From positions 1 through 64,000 of the forward strand of contig JAKAXA010000011.1 of the NCBI GenBank assembly GCA_021816775.1: a stretch of 64,000 nucleotides of DNA, read 5' to 3'. A model generated the notes under the pieces. That model was not told the DNA's origin, did not search any database, and saw nothing but the letters and a program-made list of their open reading frames with translations. This stretch comes from Pseudomonadota bacterium. GTDB lineage: Bacteria; Pseudomonadota; Gammaproteobacteria; Steroidobacterales; Steroidobacteraceae. This document shows positions 1-9,209 of this stretch, in pieces; the stretch's first letter is position 1, and each line of letters starts with the position of its first letter. The position numbers and the translations under genes are program-made.

Positions 1-86
1 CTTCTTCCTTATTTTCAGATGGTTTAAGAATTGCATGTTCCGAGGTCCTGAGGCTGAAGTCTGAGTGGATGCCGCCGCGCCGCCGC

Positions 87-2630
87 TCAGCGGTTCTCGC
101 CGGCCGCAAGCGGCACGGGCGCCACCTCGCGTGCGGCGGTCGGCGCCGCTGCGGCCACGGCGCCCTGCGGCGCGACCGCCGAGCCGACCAGGCGAAAGCG
201 CGCCAATGTCGCGTTCAGGTCACGCACCTGACCGCTCATCACCTGCGAGGCGGAAATGGTCTCCTCGACCAGCGCCGCGTTCTGCTGCGTGATCTGGTCC
301 ATCTGCATCACGGCACGATTGACCTGCTCGATGCCCACGGATTGCTCGCGGGACGCCGCGGCGATTTCCGCGACAATGTCGGAAACTTTCTTCACCGACA
401 GCACTATCTCTCCCAGCGTTTGGCCCGAGTGGGTGACCAGTTGAGAGCCGTCGGCAACCTTGGCGACGCTGTCCTGGATGAGGCTCTTGATTTCCTTGGC
501 GGCAGTTGCAGAACGACCGGCGAGATTGCGCACCTCGCTCGCCACGACTGCGAAGCCACGGCCCTGCTCACCGGCCCGGGCCGCCTCGACCGCCGCATTC
601 AGCGCGAGCAGATTGGTCTGGAATGCGATCTCATCGATCACCCCGATGATGTCGGCGATCTTCTGCGCCGATTCGTCGATGCCGGCCATGGCGCCGACCG
701 CCTTGTCGACGACAGCGACGCCCTGTTCGGCCTGATCGCGGGCGGCGAGGGCGAGCTGATTGGCCTGTGCGGCGTTATCGGCGTTCTGCTTGACCGTGGT
801 GGTCATCTCCTCCATGGAGGAGGCGGTCTCCTCCAGCGAGGAGGACTGCTCTTCCGTGCGCGACGAGAGGTTGGTATTGCCCGTGGTGATCTCCTCGGCT
901 CCGAGCGAGATCTCCCGCGCAGCTTTCTGCACGTGCGAGACGATCTCCGCGAGGTTGTCGGCAAGCCGGTTCACGCCGGCGCCGAGAGTGGCGAAGAAGC
1001 CGCGCTTGTCCTCGAGCGTGATGCGCCGAGTGAGATCATCGCTGGTCACCGCGCCGAGCACGCCCTGCATTTCCTGCTCCACCCGCACTTCCTGCGTACG
1101 CTCCTTCATCTCCATCACCGTGCCGAGCCGCGCGCCATGCTGATCGAGCACCGGATTGGTCGTGACGCGCAAATGCAGGCTGCCATAAGTGCGCTCTTCC
1201 ACACGCTCGCTGGTGAGCGTATCGAGAGCGTGTCGTTCGGCGGCCGGCGAGGTCGACAGGCTCTCGAGCCCGGTGCCGTGCAGTGCCGCGGCGTCGAAGC
1301 CGGCGAGGACACCGCGGAAATTGGCGGCATGCTCCAAGAAGCCCGTGCGGGCGGATTCGTTGAGATAGATGATCTTGTGCGCGGCGTCGGCCAGTAGCAC
1401 TCCCGTGGACGCCTTATCGAGCGCTTGGCGAATGCGGGCGTTCTCGGCGGCGACCAGCCGCTCGTTGTCGAGCTGCGTGCGCAGCTTGTCCTGCATCGAG
1501 GCGAGCGCGCCGAGCACCTGACCGAGCTCGTCGCGGCGAGCGGTGTCGATCTCGCTGTCGTAGCGGCCCTCGGTGATGCGATCGAAGACCGTCACGACCC
1601 GGCGCAGCGGGCTCGTCAATGCACGCTCGGTGCTCCAGGTGAACACATGAATCAGGGCGATGGCGAGCAGCACGAGCGCGAGGTTGAGCTCACGCTCCGT
1701 GCGCAGCGACGTCACGCGCGCGGCGAGCGTGCGTGAGGCGGCCGCGCCACTCGCGCCGAGCAATTTGGTCAGCGTGGCGCTGGCTCCGGCGCCGGCGCCG
1801 TAGAGCGTCGCCGCCGGGATCTTCACCTTGCTGGCATTGAGGATCTGGCTGGCTATGGTCTGATAGAACCCATCCGCCTGTACGAGTGCGCTGCGCAGTG
1901 TGCGCGCGAGCGCCGACCGCGATCGCGCGGGGGCCTGGCCGAGCGCATCCTCCATCGAGCCGAACGCCGACTGCAGGCGGCTGTGCGCAATTTGGATGCC
2001 CATGCGGTCATCGCCGCCCAGATAGCCCTTGGAGGCTGCATCGACCGCATAGCGGCGCAACGCCGCTTCCGCTTCGATTGCCGCGGGCGCGTACTGCGTG
2101 GCGATCTCGAGGAGGCTCCGGGTGTCCTGATCGGGATCCGAGGTCGTGAGTGAGCCGGCTGCGACCGCGTTGCGCAGCCGGCCGAGCCGGCCGAGCAGGC
2201 TCTGATGCGCGGCGGTCAGCTGGTCTGTCGTCATATGGACCGTGCCGGCAGCCAGCGTCCGCCACTGTGCCTGGATGGCACGCAGGTTCTGCCGTACGCC
2301 GTATTGCTCGCCCAGCTTCGTGTCGAGATGTGCCAGGCGTGCCAGTGCGGCATCGGCTTGCATTGCCGCGGCCTGCACCCCCGGCTGCTGCCCGGCAACG
2401 CCGCTCGCCAGTACGAAGGAGCGGCTCTCATGCGCGACCACGGCCGCATCGAAAGCGCCGATGGCACGCAGATAGCCGCTCCCGGCGAGCTCGGCGCGGG
2501 CCTGGCGGAGCGCGCCGGTGGCATTGCTCAGATAGAAGAGCCCGACGAGCGTGGCCGGCAGGCTCATGGCCGCGATCAGCACGGCGAGCTTCTGCCAGAG
2601 TTTGAGCTGTTTGAGTGTGAAGGTGCGCAT
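87..2630 (-). CDS. Methyl-accepting chemotaxis protein with periplasmic sensor, HAMP and PAS
   Basis: Transmembrane chemoreceptor of about 847 residues that would control CheA through CheW. Order seen: an N-terminal membrane segment (about residues 14-33), a long helical periplasmic region, a second membrane segment ([16 protein letters not shown]), a HAMP domain, a PAS-like segment (about 400-500), a second HAMP-like stretch and the C-terminal signalling hairpin with the invariant tip [20 protein letters not shown]. No CheR/CheB-docking NWETF pentapeptide ends the protein. ATG at 2630 is chosen over an in-frame TTG at 2639 because GGGAGG lies 9 bases upstream of the ATG. It is the last gene of the minus-strand chemotaxis run and a tandem paralogue of its upstream neighbour. 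The ligand cannot be told from sequence. Confidence 0.93.
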   Translation of the reverse strand: MRTFTLKQLKLWQKLAVLIAAMSLPATLVGLFYLSNATGALRQARAELAGSGYLRAIGAFDAAVVAHESRSFVLASGVAGQQPGVQAAAMQADAALARLAHLDTKLGEQYGVRQNLRAIQAQWRTLAAGTVHMTTDQLTAAHQSLLGRLGRLRNAVAAGSLTTSDPDQDTRSLLEIATQYAPAAIEAEAALRRYAVDAASKGYLGGDDRMGIQIAHSRLQSAFGSMEDALGQAPARSRSALARTLRSALVQADGFYQTIASQILNASKVKIPAATLYGAGAGASATLTKLLGASGAAASRTLAARVTSLRTERELNLALVLLAIALIHVFTWSTERALTSPLRRVVTVFDRITEGRYDSEIDTARRDELGQVLGALASMQDKLRTQLDNERLVAAENARIRQALDKASTGVLLADAAHKIIYLNESARTGFLEHAANFRGVLAGFDAAALHGTGLESLSTSPAAERHALDTLTSERVEERTYGSLHLRVTTNPVLDQHGARLGTVMEMKERTQEVRVEQEMQGVLGAVTSDDLTRRITLEDKRGFFATLGAGVNRLADNLAEIVSHVQKAAREISLGAEEITTGNTNLSSRTEEQSSSLEETASSMEEMTTTVKQNADNAAQANQLALAARDQAEQGVAVVDKAVGAMAGIDESAQKIADIIGVIDEIAFQTNLLALNAAVEAARAGEQGRGFAVVASEVRNLAGRSATAAKEIKSLIQDSVAKVADGSQLVTHSGQTLGEIVLSVKKVSDIVAEIAAASREQSVGIEQVNRAVMQMDQITQQNAALVEETISASQVMSGQVRDLNATLARFRLVGSAVAPQGAVAAAAPTAAREVAPVPLAAGENR

Positions 2631-2635
2631 AGGGA

Positions 2636-4018
2636 TCAACCTCCCACGGCCCGACGCAGCGGCACGCCCTCACCGGCATTCGCGCGCGAGAGTCCGTGCA
2701 GGCGGTAGCGCGCCATGTTCCGGTCGAGCGCCTCGGCCAGGGCGGACATGTTGCGCGCGGCGGTAGTGGCCTGTTCGACCAGCGTCGCGTTCTGCTGGGT
2801 GAGCTCATCCATCTGCATTACGGCGCGGTTGACCTGCTCGATGCCCGCCGATTGCTCGCGCGAGGCTGCGGCGATTTCCGCGACGATGTCCGAAACCTTC
2901 TTCACCGAGGCGACGATTTCCTCGAGGGTCTGACCCGACTGAGTGACCCGCGAGGAGCCATCCTCGACCTTGCGGACGCTGTCCTGGATCAGGCCCTTGA
3001 TTTCCTTGGCAGCGGTGGCGGAACGGCCGGCGAGGCTGCGCACTTCGCTTGCCACAACGGCAAATCCGCGACCCTGCTCACCCGCGCGCGCGGCCTCCAC
3101 GGCTGCATTCAGCGCCAGCAGGTTTGTCTGAAAGGCGATTTCATCGATTACGCCGATGATGTCGGCGATCTTCTTCGAGGACTGATTGATGTCGGACATC
3201 GCGGCGATCGCCTGGTTGACGATCACCCCGCCGCGTTCCGCCTGGGCCCGCGCCGCCACCGCCAGCTGATTTGCCTGTGCGGCGTTGTCGGCGTTCTGCT
3301 TGACCGTCGTCATCATCTGCTCCATCGAGGAGGCCGTCTCTTCGAGGGAGGAGGACTGCTCCTCGGTACGCTGCGAGAGGTTCTCGTTGCCGGTGGAGAT
3401 CTCATCGGCGGCGCGCTTGACGTCACCGGCCGTCGACTGGATGCCATGCACGATTGTGCCCAGGTTCTCGATCAGCGCATTGACGCTTTCGCCCATTGCA
3501 CGAAGTTCGTCGCACGCGTTGCGCATGTCGAGGCGGCGCGTCAGGTCACCGGCAATGCTCGCCTCGACCGCCTCGCGCGTCGCGGTTAGCGCGGCTTGCA
3601 GCTGACCGCGCAGCGCGCTGTGCGCGCGACTCTCGTGCGATTGCGAGTCGCGCTCAGCGGCCAGTCGCGCGCGCTCCTGCTCGGCGTTGGCGCCCTCGGC
3701 GCGCAGCCGGGAGCGCAGGGCCTCCAGAGCGCTGGCGAGTGGGGCGAATGCGGCGGCGGACGTTGCGCTCGCCGGACCTTCGAGGTGCCCCTCGGCGAGC
3801 GCCTGCGCGATGGCGGTGGCATCCGCTAGCGCCGCCTGCGCAGAACGACCCAGGACATACGCGAGAGCACCTCCGCAGAGCAGCGCCGCGCCGATGAGCC
3901 CGAGTGCGAGCGGCCGGGTCGCGCCGCCCAGGATGGCGCCGCCGAGCGTCAGCGCCGCAACGGCGCTGAAGCCGAGCGGGAGTTGCGCGGACAGCGGGAA
4001 ATGATTCGGACGGTTCAT
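2636..4018 (-). CDS. Methyl-accepting chemotaxis protein without periplasmic domain
   Basis: Chemoreceptor of about 460 residues. Two closely spaced hydrophobic segments near the N-terminus leave almost no periplasmic loop, so sensing is likely within the membrane or cytoplasm. The rest is a coiled-coil signalling domain with the tip [20 protein letters not shown]. Its signalling half is almost identical to that of the next receptor (shared [17 protein letters not shown]), which indicates tandem duplication. The start at 4018 (MNRPNH) is preferred to the longer frame because the latter runs into cheW. The gene follows cheW by 13 bases and ends 5 bases before the next receptor starts, so they form one operon. 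Confidence 0.92.
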   Translation of the reverse strand: MNRPNHFPLSAQLPLGFSAVAALTLGGAILGGATRPLALGLIGAALLCGGALAYVLGRSAQAALADATAIAQALAEGHLEGPASATSAAAFAPLASALEALRSRLRAEGANAEQERARLAAERDSQSHESRAHSALRGQLQAALTATREAVEASIAGDLTRRLDMRNACDELRAMGESVNALIENLGTIVHGIQSTAGDVKRAADEISTGNENLSQRTEEQSSSLEETASSMEQMMTTVKQNADNAAQANQLAVAARAQAERGGVIVNQAIAAMSDINQSSKKIADIIGVIDEIAFQTNLLALNAAVEAARAGEQGRGFAVVASEVRSLAGRSATAAKEIKGLIQDSVRKVEDGSSRVTQSGQTLEEIVASVKKVSDIVAEIAAASREQSAGIEQVNRAVMQMDELTQQNATLVEQATTAARNMSALAEALDRNMARYRLHGLSRANAGEGVPLRRAVGG

Positions 4019-4031
4019 CACAGGTGCTCCG

Positions 4032-4559
4032 TCAGGCGGCATCGGCGGCCATCGCGTCACCGTCCTCGCCGCCGGCGATGGCGCTGAGATCGCGGCCGAT
4101 CAGCCGGTCGATATCGAGCAGCACCACCATGCGCTCGGCGATCGAGACCAAGCCGAGGAGGTAGTCCGTGGCGCCTCGAGCGCCAAGCTCTGGGGCCGGC
4201 TTGACCTCGGCCGCGTTGACATCGACGACGTCCGAGACGCCATCGACCACGACGCCGAAGTCGCGACGCCCCGCGGAGGTCACGACTGACATGACGATGA
4301 TGACGGTGATCGCCGTATACTCAGCGCGCTCAAGCGCAAAGCGCATGCGCAGGTCGACGATCGGCACGATCGAGCCGCGCAGGTTCAGCACGCCGAGCAC
4401 GTGCGGGGGCGCGTGCGGGATCTTGGTGACCGCAGACCAGCCGCGGATCTCCTGCACGCGAAGGATGTCGACCCCATAGGTCTCCTCGCCGAGCACGAAG
4501 GTCAGCACCTGGCGCGATTCGCCGCCGCGCTGCTGATCACCAGGTACGTTTGCCGACAT
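4032..4559 (-). CDS. cheW: Chemotaxis coupling protein CheW
   Basis: A 175-residue CheW-like protein that bridges receptors and CheA. The family pattern is clear: [20 protein letters not shown] near the N-terminus, then [17 protein letters not shown], then a segment with [14 protein letters not shown]. The length is typical for CheW, with a short hydrophilic N-terminal tail and an acidic, Ala-rich C-terminus. It lies between cheA (27 bases upstream) and the two receptors. Confidence 0.96.
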   Translation of the reverse strand: MSANVPGDQQRGGESRQVLTFVLGEETYGVDILRVQEIRGWSAVTKIPHAPPHVLGVLNLRGSIVPIVDLRMRFALERAEYTAITVIIVMSVVTSAGRRDFGVVVDGVSDVVDVNAAEVKPAPELGARGATDYLLGLVSIAERMVVLLDIDRLIGRDLSAIAGGEDGDAMAADAA

Positions 4560-4586
4560 TGCTATGACTCCTCGCTCGCGCGAGCC

Positions 4587-6674
4587 TCACGCCGCACGGC
4601 GCATCGAGGCGACGCGAATCAGGCCGGGGACATCGAGAATCAGCGCCACCGAGCCGTCGCCGAGGATGGTCGCGCCGGAGATGCCCTCGATGTGCCCGTA
4701 ATTGGTTTCCAGGGATTTGATGACCACCTGCTGCTGGCCGAGCAGATCGTCGACGAACAGTCCCACGCGACGCCCGTCGCCCTCGGCGACCACCACCAGC
4801 CCCTCGTGCAGGGCGCGCGTGCGCGGCTCGACGCCGAACACCTGGTGCAGGCGGATGACGGGCAGATAGTCGCCGCGGAACGAGAACACCTCGCCCTGGC
4901 CGCTCAAGCGGCTGACGCTGCCGTTCTTCAGCTGCATCGACTCCACGATGGAGATCAGCGGCACGATATAGGTCTCGGTGCCGACAGCCACCGACTGGCC
5001 ATCGACGATGGCAAGGGTCAGCGGCAGCGTGATGGTGAAGCGCGAGCCGCGGCCCGATTCGCTGCTCACTTCGATTGCGCCGCCGAGCGATTTGACGTTG
5101 CGTCGCACGACGTCCATGCCGACGCCGCGACCGGACACGTCGGTGGTCTTCTCTGCGGTGGAAAATCCCGGCAGGAAGATCAGTTCGTAGATCTCGGCGT
5201 CCGACAGCGTGTCGTTCGCGCCTACCAGACCACGTGCGCGCGCTTTGGAGAGAATGCGGGCCTTGTCGAGGCCGCCGCCGTCATCGCTCACCTCGACGGC
5301 GATGTTACCGCCGCGATGCGCGGCATCCAGGTGGACGGTGCCGGCGGGCGGTTTGCCCGACGCGATGCGCGTCTCGGGCGGCTCGATCCCGTGGTCGATG
5401 CAGTTGCGTACCAAGTGCACGAGGGGGTCGCCGATCTTCTCGAGCACCGTCTTGTCGAGCTCGGTCTGTTCGCCGGTGAGCTTCAGCTCGATTTGCTTGC
5501 CGAGGCGGTGCGCCAGGTCGCGCACCATGCGCGGGAATCGACTGAAGACGAAACTGATCGGCAGCATGCGCACGCGCATGACGCTCTCCTGCAACTCGCG
5601 CATGTTGCGCTCGAGCTGGGCAAGGCCCGCGCGCAGCTGCTCGGCCTGGGGACCCTCGAACTGGCCACCGAGCTGACTCAGCATCGCCTGCGTGATCACG
5701 AGCTCGCCCACGGTGTTCATCAGCTCGTCGATCTTGTCCACGCTGACGCGGATCGATCCGGAGTCCGCATGAGCGCTCATCGACGGGTCGGCTTTGACCG
5801 TATTCTCCGGCCGCGAAGCTGCGGCGGACGCCTCCGGCGCAGGGGCGGCGCTCGGCGGCTCCTGCGAGGCAAGCGGCGCAGGCGGCGGCTCGAGCGCGAC
5901 AGGGGCCTCGGCCGGCGATGAGGGACTCGGCGGCACTTCGACCGCCAAGTCGCTCGCGCCTTCGGGCAAGCGCGTGACCTCGAGGTCGCAGTCGCCTTCA
6001 GCCCAGTCGAACACCTGACGGATCGCCTCTTCGCCGACCTCGCCCGGCAGCTCGAGCGTCCAGGCGAGATGGCAGTCCTGCGGCTCGATGTCCGTCAGCG
6101 GCGGCAGGTTCTGTGCGTCGATCTGCACGCGAGTCTCGCCAAGCTCACTGAGCTCGCGCAGCATGCGCAGCGGATCGTTGCCGCGCGCCAGGAGTTCGCG
6201 GTACGGCCGGAAGCGCACCTGCCATCGCGGTGCGGCGGAGGCGGCAGGCGGCTGCGGTACGGCGGCGGTCGGTGGCGCCTGATTCTTGCGCGCGATGATC
6301 ACTTCCAGGTCGAACTGCAGGTCCGAGACACGCTGCGCATCGATGGGCTGCTTGGCCTGCACGGCGCGCAGCATGGCGCGCATGACATCGACTGACTTCA
6401 ACAGGACTTCTGAGACGTCCTCGCTGACAGGCATGGCGCCGCTGCGCAGCTCATCGAGCAGCGTCTCGAGACTGTGAGTGAACGAGGCGATTTCCGAGAA
6501 TCCGAACGTCGCGCTGCCGCCCTTGATGGAATGCGCGACGCGAAAAATGGTGTTGATGAGCTCCGGATCGGGCGCGCCGATGTCGAGTTTCAGCAGCGCA
6601 GCCTCCATGGCGTCGAGCGCCTCGAAACTCTCTTCGAAGAACGCGCCGTGGAACTGGGTCAGATCGACCGTCAT
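4587..6674 (-). CDS. cheA: Chemotaxis histidine kinase CheA
   Basis: A 695-residue CheA that phosphorylates CheY. The N-terminal HPt domain carries the phosphoacceptor His48 in AHSIKGGSATFG. A middle region is followed by a Pro/Ala-rich linker, a dimerisation domain, an ATPase domain with the N box LVHLVRNCIDHGIEPP, the glycine boxes SDDGGGLD and GRGVGMDVV, and a C-terminal CheW-like domain. The start at 6674 (MTVDLTQFHG) overlaps the STAS stop as ATGA; the longer frame to 6926 lies entirely inside the STAS gene and is rejected. No cheR, cheB or cheD is in the window. Confidence 0.96.
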   Translation of the reverse strand: MTVDLTQFHGAFFEESFEALDAMEAALLKLDIGAPDPELINTIFRVAHSIKGGSATFGFSEIASFTHSLETLLDELRSGAMPVSEDVSEVLLKSVDVMRAMLRAVQAKQPIDAQRVSDLQFDLEVIIARKNQAPPTAAVPQPPAASAAPRWQVRFRPYRELLARGNDPLRMLRELSELGETRVQIDAQNLPPLTDIEPQDCHLAWTLELPGEVGEEAIRQVFDWAEGDCDLEVTRLPEGASDLAVEVPPSPSSPAEAPVALEPPPAPLASQEPPSAAPAPEASAAASRPENTVKADPSMSAHADSGSIRVSVDKIDELMNTVGELVITQAMLSQLGGQFEGPQAEQLRAGLAQLERNMRELQESVMRVRMLPISFVFSRFPRMVRDLAHRLGKQIELKLTGEQTELDKTVLEKIGDPLVHLVRNCIDHGIEPPETRIASGKPPAGTVHLDAAHRGGNIAVEVSDDGGGLDKARILSKARARGLVGANDTLSDAEIYELIFLPGFSTAEKTTDVSGRGVGMDVVRRNVKSLGGAIEVSSESGRGSRFTITLPLTLAIVDGQSVAVGTETYIVPLISIVESMQLKNGSVSRLSGQGEVFSFRGDYLPVIRLHQVFGVEPRTRALHEGLVVVAEGDGRRVGLFVDDLLGQQQVVIKSLETNYGHIEGISGATILGDGSVALILDVPGLIRVASMRRAA

Positions 6675-7045
6675 TGCGGCTCCCCGCCGAGCGAGAGCAT
6701 CGAGCTCATTCCGAGCACTCGTGCCGCGCTTGCCATGGCCGCGGAGACGGCGTGCCACTCGACCGCGCGTCCGGCCAACCGGCGGTCGCGGACGAACGCC
6801 GCGAGCAGCTGCAGCGTGGCGGTGTCGATGCGCTCGACGGCACCCGCGTCGAGCATCACAGTCCCCGCCTGTGCCGAGAGAGCGCACAGGGACTTCTTCA
6901 GCGCCATTGCGCCGGCGAGCATGCACTCCTGTTGCAGAGCCAGCGGCTTGCGCCGTACGGCCTGGCCGCGCGTGGCGGCGGCAACGCGGGTCTGACGGCC
7001 ACGCGTCGGCTTGCGGGCCGGTTTCGAGCGAGGACGGAGCTTCAT
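6671..7045 (-). CDS. STAS-domain protein (anti-sigma-factor-antagonist-like)
   Basis: A 124-residue protein with a very basic N-terminal tail of about 35 residues and a STAS domain with the core VMLDAGAVERIDTATLQLL. That core is the family signature where SpoIIAA-like proteins carry a phosphorylatable Ser/Thr; here the position after the Asp is Thr. It is translationally coupled to cheA by an ATGA overlap, which suggests a role at the CheA array or in a partner-switching input to it. The start lacks a clear ribosome-binding site and lies only a few bases after a predicted sigma-28 start point. An internal ATG at codon 42 has AGGAG upstream but would remove the first strand of the domain. Confidence 0.8.
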   Translation of the reverse strand: MKLRPRSKPARKPTRGRQTRVAAATRGQAVRRKPLALQQECMLAGAMALKKSLCALSAQAGTVMLDAGAVERIDTATLQLLAAFVRDRRLAGRAVEWHAVSAAMASAARVLGMSSMLSLGGEPQ

Positions 7046-7056
7046 AATCAGCGTAG

Positions 7057-7083
7057 CTATCGGCGGGCCGGAGGCGCCCTTGA
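7057..7083 (-). promoter_or_regulatory. Sigma-28 (FliA) promoter for STAS-cheA
   Basis: On the minus strand TCAA is followed after exactly 15 bases by GCCGATAG. This matches the FliA consensus (TCAAG or TAAA, then GCCGATAA), including the spacing. Transcription would start near 7051, only about 6 bases before the STAS ATG, giving an almost leaderless mRNA. It would let FliA, encoded earlier in the same run, boost chemotaxis genes late. Confidence 0.65.
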
Positions 7084-7091
7084 GTGCTGTC

Positions 7092-7514
7092 CTAGGAAGC
7101 TTGACGCAGTTCCGGTCGTGGCGGCCCGTGCAGCCGCCGCACGAGCTCCGCCTCCGAGCGCGTCAGGCCGCATCCGGATACGAGCTCCTCGGCGCTTGCG
7201 CCGCCGCGGGCCAGTCGGATGGCGATCTGATAGCCCTGCGGTCCGGGCGGCACACTCGCCGTGCGCGACTGCGGCTGCTCGAGCCGCTCGGCGAGCTGCG
7301 CAACGCGTTGATCCGTCGAGGCGAGCCGGGAGCCGAGGTCCGTGAGTTGTTCGAGCAGCGCGCGATTCTGGGCCATGACTTCCTCGGTTTGCCGGCGCGT
7401 CGCGCGGCGCCACCCGGTGAAGGTCACGGCCGCGAGGGCGAAGGAGAACACCAGGAACACCGCCCGTCCCAGGATGAGGAAGAATTCGATGTTCGACAGA
7501 TTCATGACGGCCAT
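7092..7514 (-). CDS. DUF2802 membrane-anchored protein
   Basis: A 140-residue protein with one N-terminal membrane segment (about residues 10-33), a coiled-coil stretch (about 45-80) and a C-terminal domain matching the DUF2802 family (ISGCGL-type motif seen here as VSGCGLTRSEAELV). The family is regularly found beside cheW and motD in gammaproteobacterial motility clusters; no biochemical role is established. GGAG lies 7 bases before the ATG at 7514, which supports this start over MNLSN nine bases on. Confidence 0.8.
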   Translation of the reverse strand: MAVMNLSNIEFFLILGRAVFLVFSFALAAVTFTGWRRATRRQTEEVMAQNRALLEQLTDLGSRLASTDQRVAQLAERLEQPQSRTASVPPGPQGYQIAIRLARGGASAEELVSGCGLTRSEAELVRRLHGPPRPELRQAS

Positions 7515-7608
7515 GCCGCTGCTCCTGTGAAGTCGGTCACAAAACGTGGCCGCGCTCGGAAAGGCGACGGGATTCCGCCGTCCCGGAGCGCGCCCACACC
7601 GGACCGCT

Positions 7609-7623
7609 GCAGCTTCCGTGCCA
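7609..7623 (-). promoter_or_regulatory. Sigma-54-like promoter before the DUF2802 gene
   Basis: The minus strand reads TGGCAC, five bases, CTGC, against the RpoN consensus TGGCAC-N5-TTGC (one mismatch). It sits in the 119-base gap between motD and the DUF2802 gene, and its predicted start point lies about 80 bases before that gene. Within a motility cluster that has two other good sigma-54 sites this is credible, but a single match of this kind can be chance. Confidence 0.45.
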
Positions 7624-7633
7624 GTGCTCGGCG

Positions 7634-8449
7634 CTAACCGCCCGTGCGGGGCAGCCAGGCCGGATCGGCATGCCGGCGCAACGTGTTCGAGAGGATCACC
7701 ACCACGACGCGGCGGTTGGCTTCCCGCCCCGCGGCGGTGGCGTTGCTGGCGATGGGCCGCTGATCGCCAAAGCCGATCACCGCGAGGCGGCTCGGTGCGA
7801 CGCCGTGTGCGGAGAGCACGTGCACGACACTGCCGGCGCGCGCGGCGGACAGCTCCCAGTTCGAGGCGAACTGGACCGTTCTGATCGGCACATTATCGGT
7901 GAAGCCTTCAACTCGAATCGGATTGGGGTAGTGGGTGAGCACACCGGCCAGGCGTTTGATCGCCGCGATCGCGCTCGGCGAGAGGTGCGCGCTGCCGCTC
8001 GGAAAGAGCAGATCAGTGCGGAACTGAACCTCGATCATGCCCGGTGTGCGGTGCATCATCACCACATGGCGGCGCATCAGCGCGGCCATCGCGCTGTCAA
8101 CGCGAGCGGCCAGGCGGGGCAGCATCGGATCCGGCAACGTCGCCGGTGGCGGCGAGCTCACATAGGCATGAGCTTGATGCTTCATGATACGGGTCTGCAC
8201 CAGGCGCGTGCCGATCACATTGCCCGGTCCGGCGCGTTTGTGGCCTATGGAGATCGGGTCGATCGCGCGCGGCTGGCCCCGAAAGGCCGCGTACAGCGAG
8301 TTCGACAGGACCCGGTACTTGCCGGCGTTGACCGACGAGATCGAATACATCACGACGAAAAAGGCAAGCAGCAGCGTGAGCAGATCACCATAGGGGATGG
8401 CCCAGCGCTCGTGGTTGACGTGCTCCTCGTGGCGTCGGATTCTGCGCAT
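7634..8449 (-). CDS. motD: Flagellar stator protein MotD (MotB family)
   Basis: A 271-residue MotB-type stator subunit. A single membrane helix starts near residue 17 and holds the essential proton-binding Asp22 (WAIPYGDLLTLLLAFFVVMY). The C-terminal OmpA-like peptidoglycan-binding domain has GFTDNVPIRT and NWELSAARA. With MotC it forms the second stator type known from Pseudomonas and Xanthomonas. motC ends 10 bases before this gene begins. The protein is shorter than many MotB proteins at the N-terminus but has all key parts. Confidence 0.93.
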   Translation of the reverse strand: MRRIRRHEEHVNHERWAIPYGDLLTLLLAFFVVMYSISSVNAGKYRVLSNSLYAAFRGQPRAIDPISIGHKRAGPGNVIGTRLVQTRIMKHQAHAYVSSPPPATLPDPMLPRLAARVDSAMAALMRRHVVMMHRTPGMIEVQFRTDLLFPSGSAHLSPSAIAAIKRLAGVLTHYPNPIRVEGFTDNVPIRTVQFASNWELSAARAGSVVHVLSAHGVAPSRLAVIGFGDQRPIASNATAAGREANRRVVVVILSNTLRRHADPAWLPRTGG

Positions 8450-8459
8450 GCGGCCGGTC

Positions 8460-9200
8460 CTAGTGCAGATAGCCCTGCAGCTTTGTCTCGATGGAGCGCG
8501 GATTCTCGCCCTGAGCGATGGCGAGCATGCCGTCGATGATCATCTCGCGGAATTGCGTCTGGCGGTGAATGACGCCCTTGAGTTTGGCCGCCACCGGCAA
8601 AAAGAACAGGTTCGCGAAACTGATGCCGTACACCGTGGCGGTGAACGCTGCGGCAATGCCGTGCCCGAGGCGGCTCGGATCGCTGAGGTTCTGTAGCACG
8701 GCCATCAGCCCGAGCACCGCGCCGATGATGCCGAGGGTCGGCGAATAGGTGCCTGCGCTTTCAAACACCTTGGCGGCGGTGATATCGGCGTTTTCGCGCA
8801 TGTTGACGTCGACATAGAGTGTGTTACTGATGTTCTCGGGCTCGCTGCCGTCGACCAGCATCTGCAGCGCCTTGCGCGTGAATTCGTCCGGTTCCTCCTC
8901 GATGAGCGGCTCGAGGCCAAGCAGCCCCTGCTTGCGCGCGGTCTGGCTCCATTCAACAATCTTGTCGATCAGATGCCGGCCATCACGTGGCGGCGGGCGC
9001 ATCACCCACGGAAAGATGCCGAGCGCGCGGCGCATGACCGGCAGGGGGGTCTGCACGCAGATTGCCGCGATCGTCCCCCCGCCCACCACCACCAGCGCCT
9101 CGAGCGACACCAGCGCCATTACTCCGGCACCGCGCAGGAGCGCGCCGACCAGCACGGCGTTGACGGCGAGCACCAGTCCGATGATGCTCAGGATGTCCAT
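8460..9200 (-). CDS. motC: Flagellar stator protein MotC (MotA family)
   Basis: A 246-residue MotA/ExbB-type stator protein with four hydrophobic segments (near residues 3-22, 28-48, 148-168 and 178-200) and the family region TYSPTLGIIGAVLGLMAVL, followed by GISFANLFFLPVAAKL. It pairs with MotD to form the ion channel that drives the motor. The gene is co-transcribed with motD and follows cheZ by 9 bases. Confidence 0.94.
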   Translation of the reverse strand: MDILSIIGLVLAVNAVLVGALLRGAGVMALVSLEALVVVGGGTIAAICVQTPLPVMRRALGIFPWVMRPPPRDGRHLIDKIVEWSQTARKQGLLGLEPLIEEEPDEFTRKALQMLVDGSEPENISNTLYVDVNMRENADITAAKVFESAGTYSPTLGIIGAVLGLMAVLQNLSDPSRLGHGIAAAFTATVYGISFANLFFLPVAAKLKGVIHRQTQFREMIIDGMLAIAQGENPRSIETKLQGYLH

Positions 9201-9209
9201 CGCCGCACC

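Noticed and set aside
1-86. A terminator for the receptor operon at the left edge
   Set aside because: No stem followed by a T-run was found in these 86 bases; the true end may be left of the window.
69-1397. A 442-codon plus-strand frame and similar long frames opposite the receptors and cheA
   Set aside because: They mirror confirmed minus-strand chemotaxis genes and show no family motifs.
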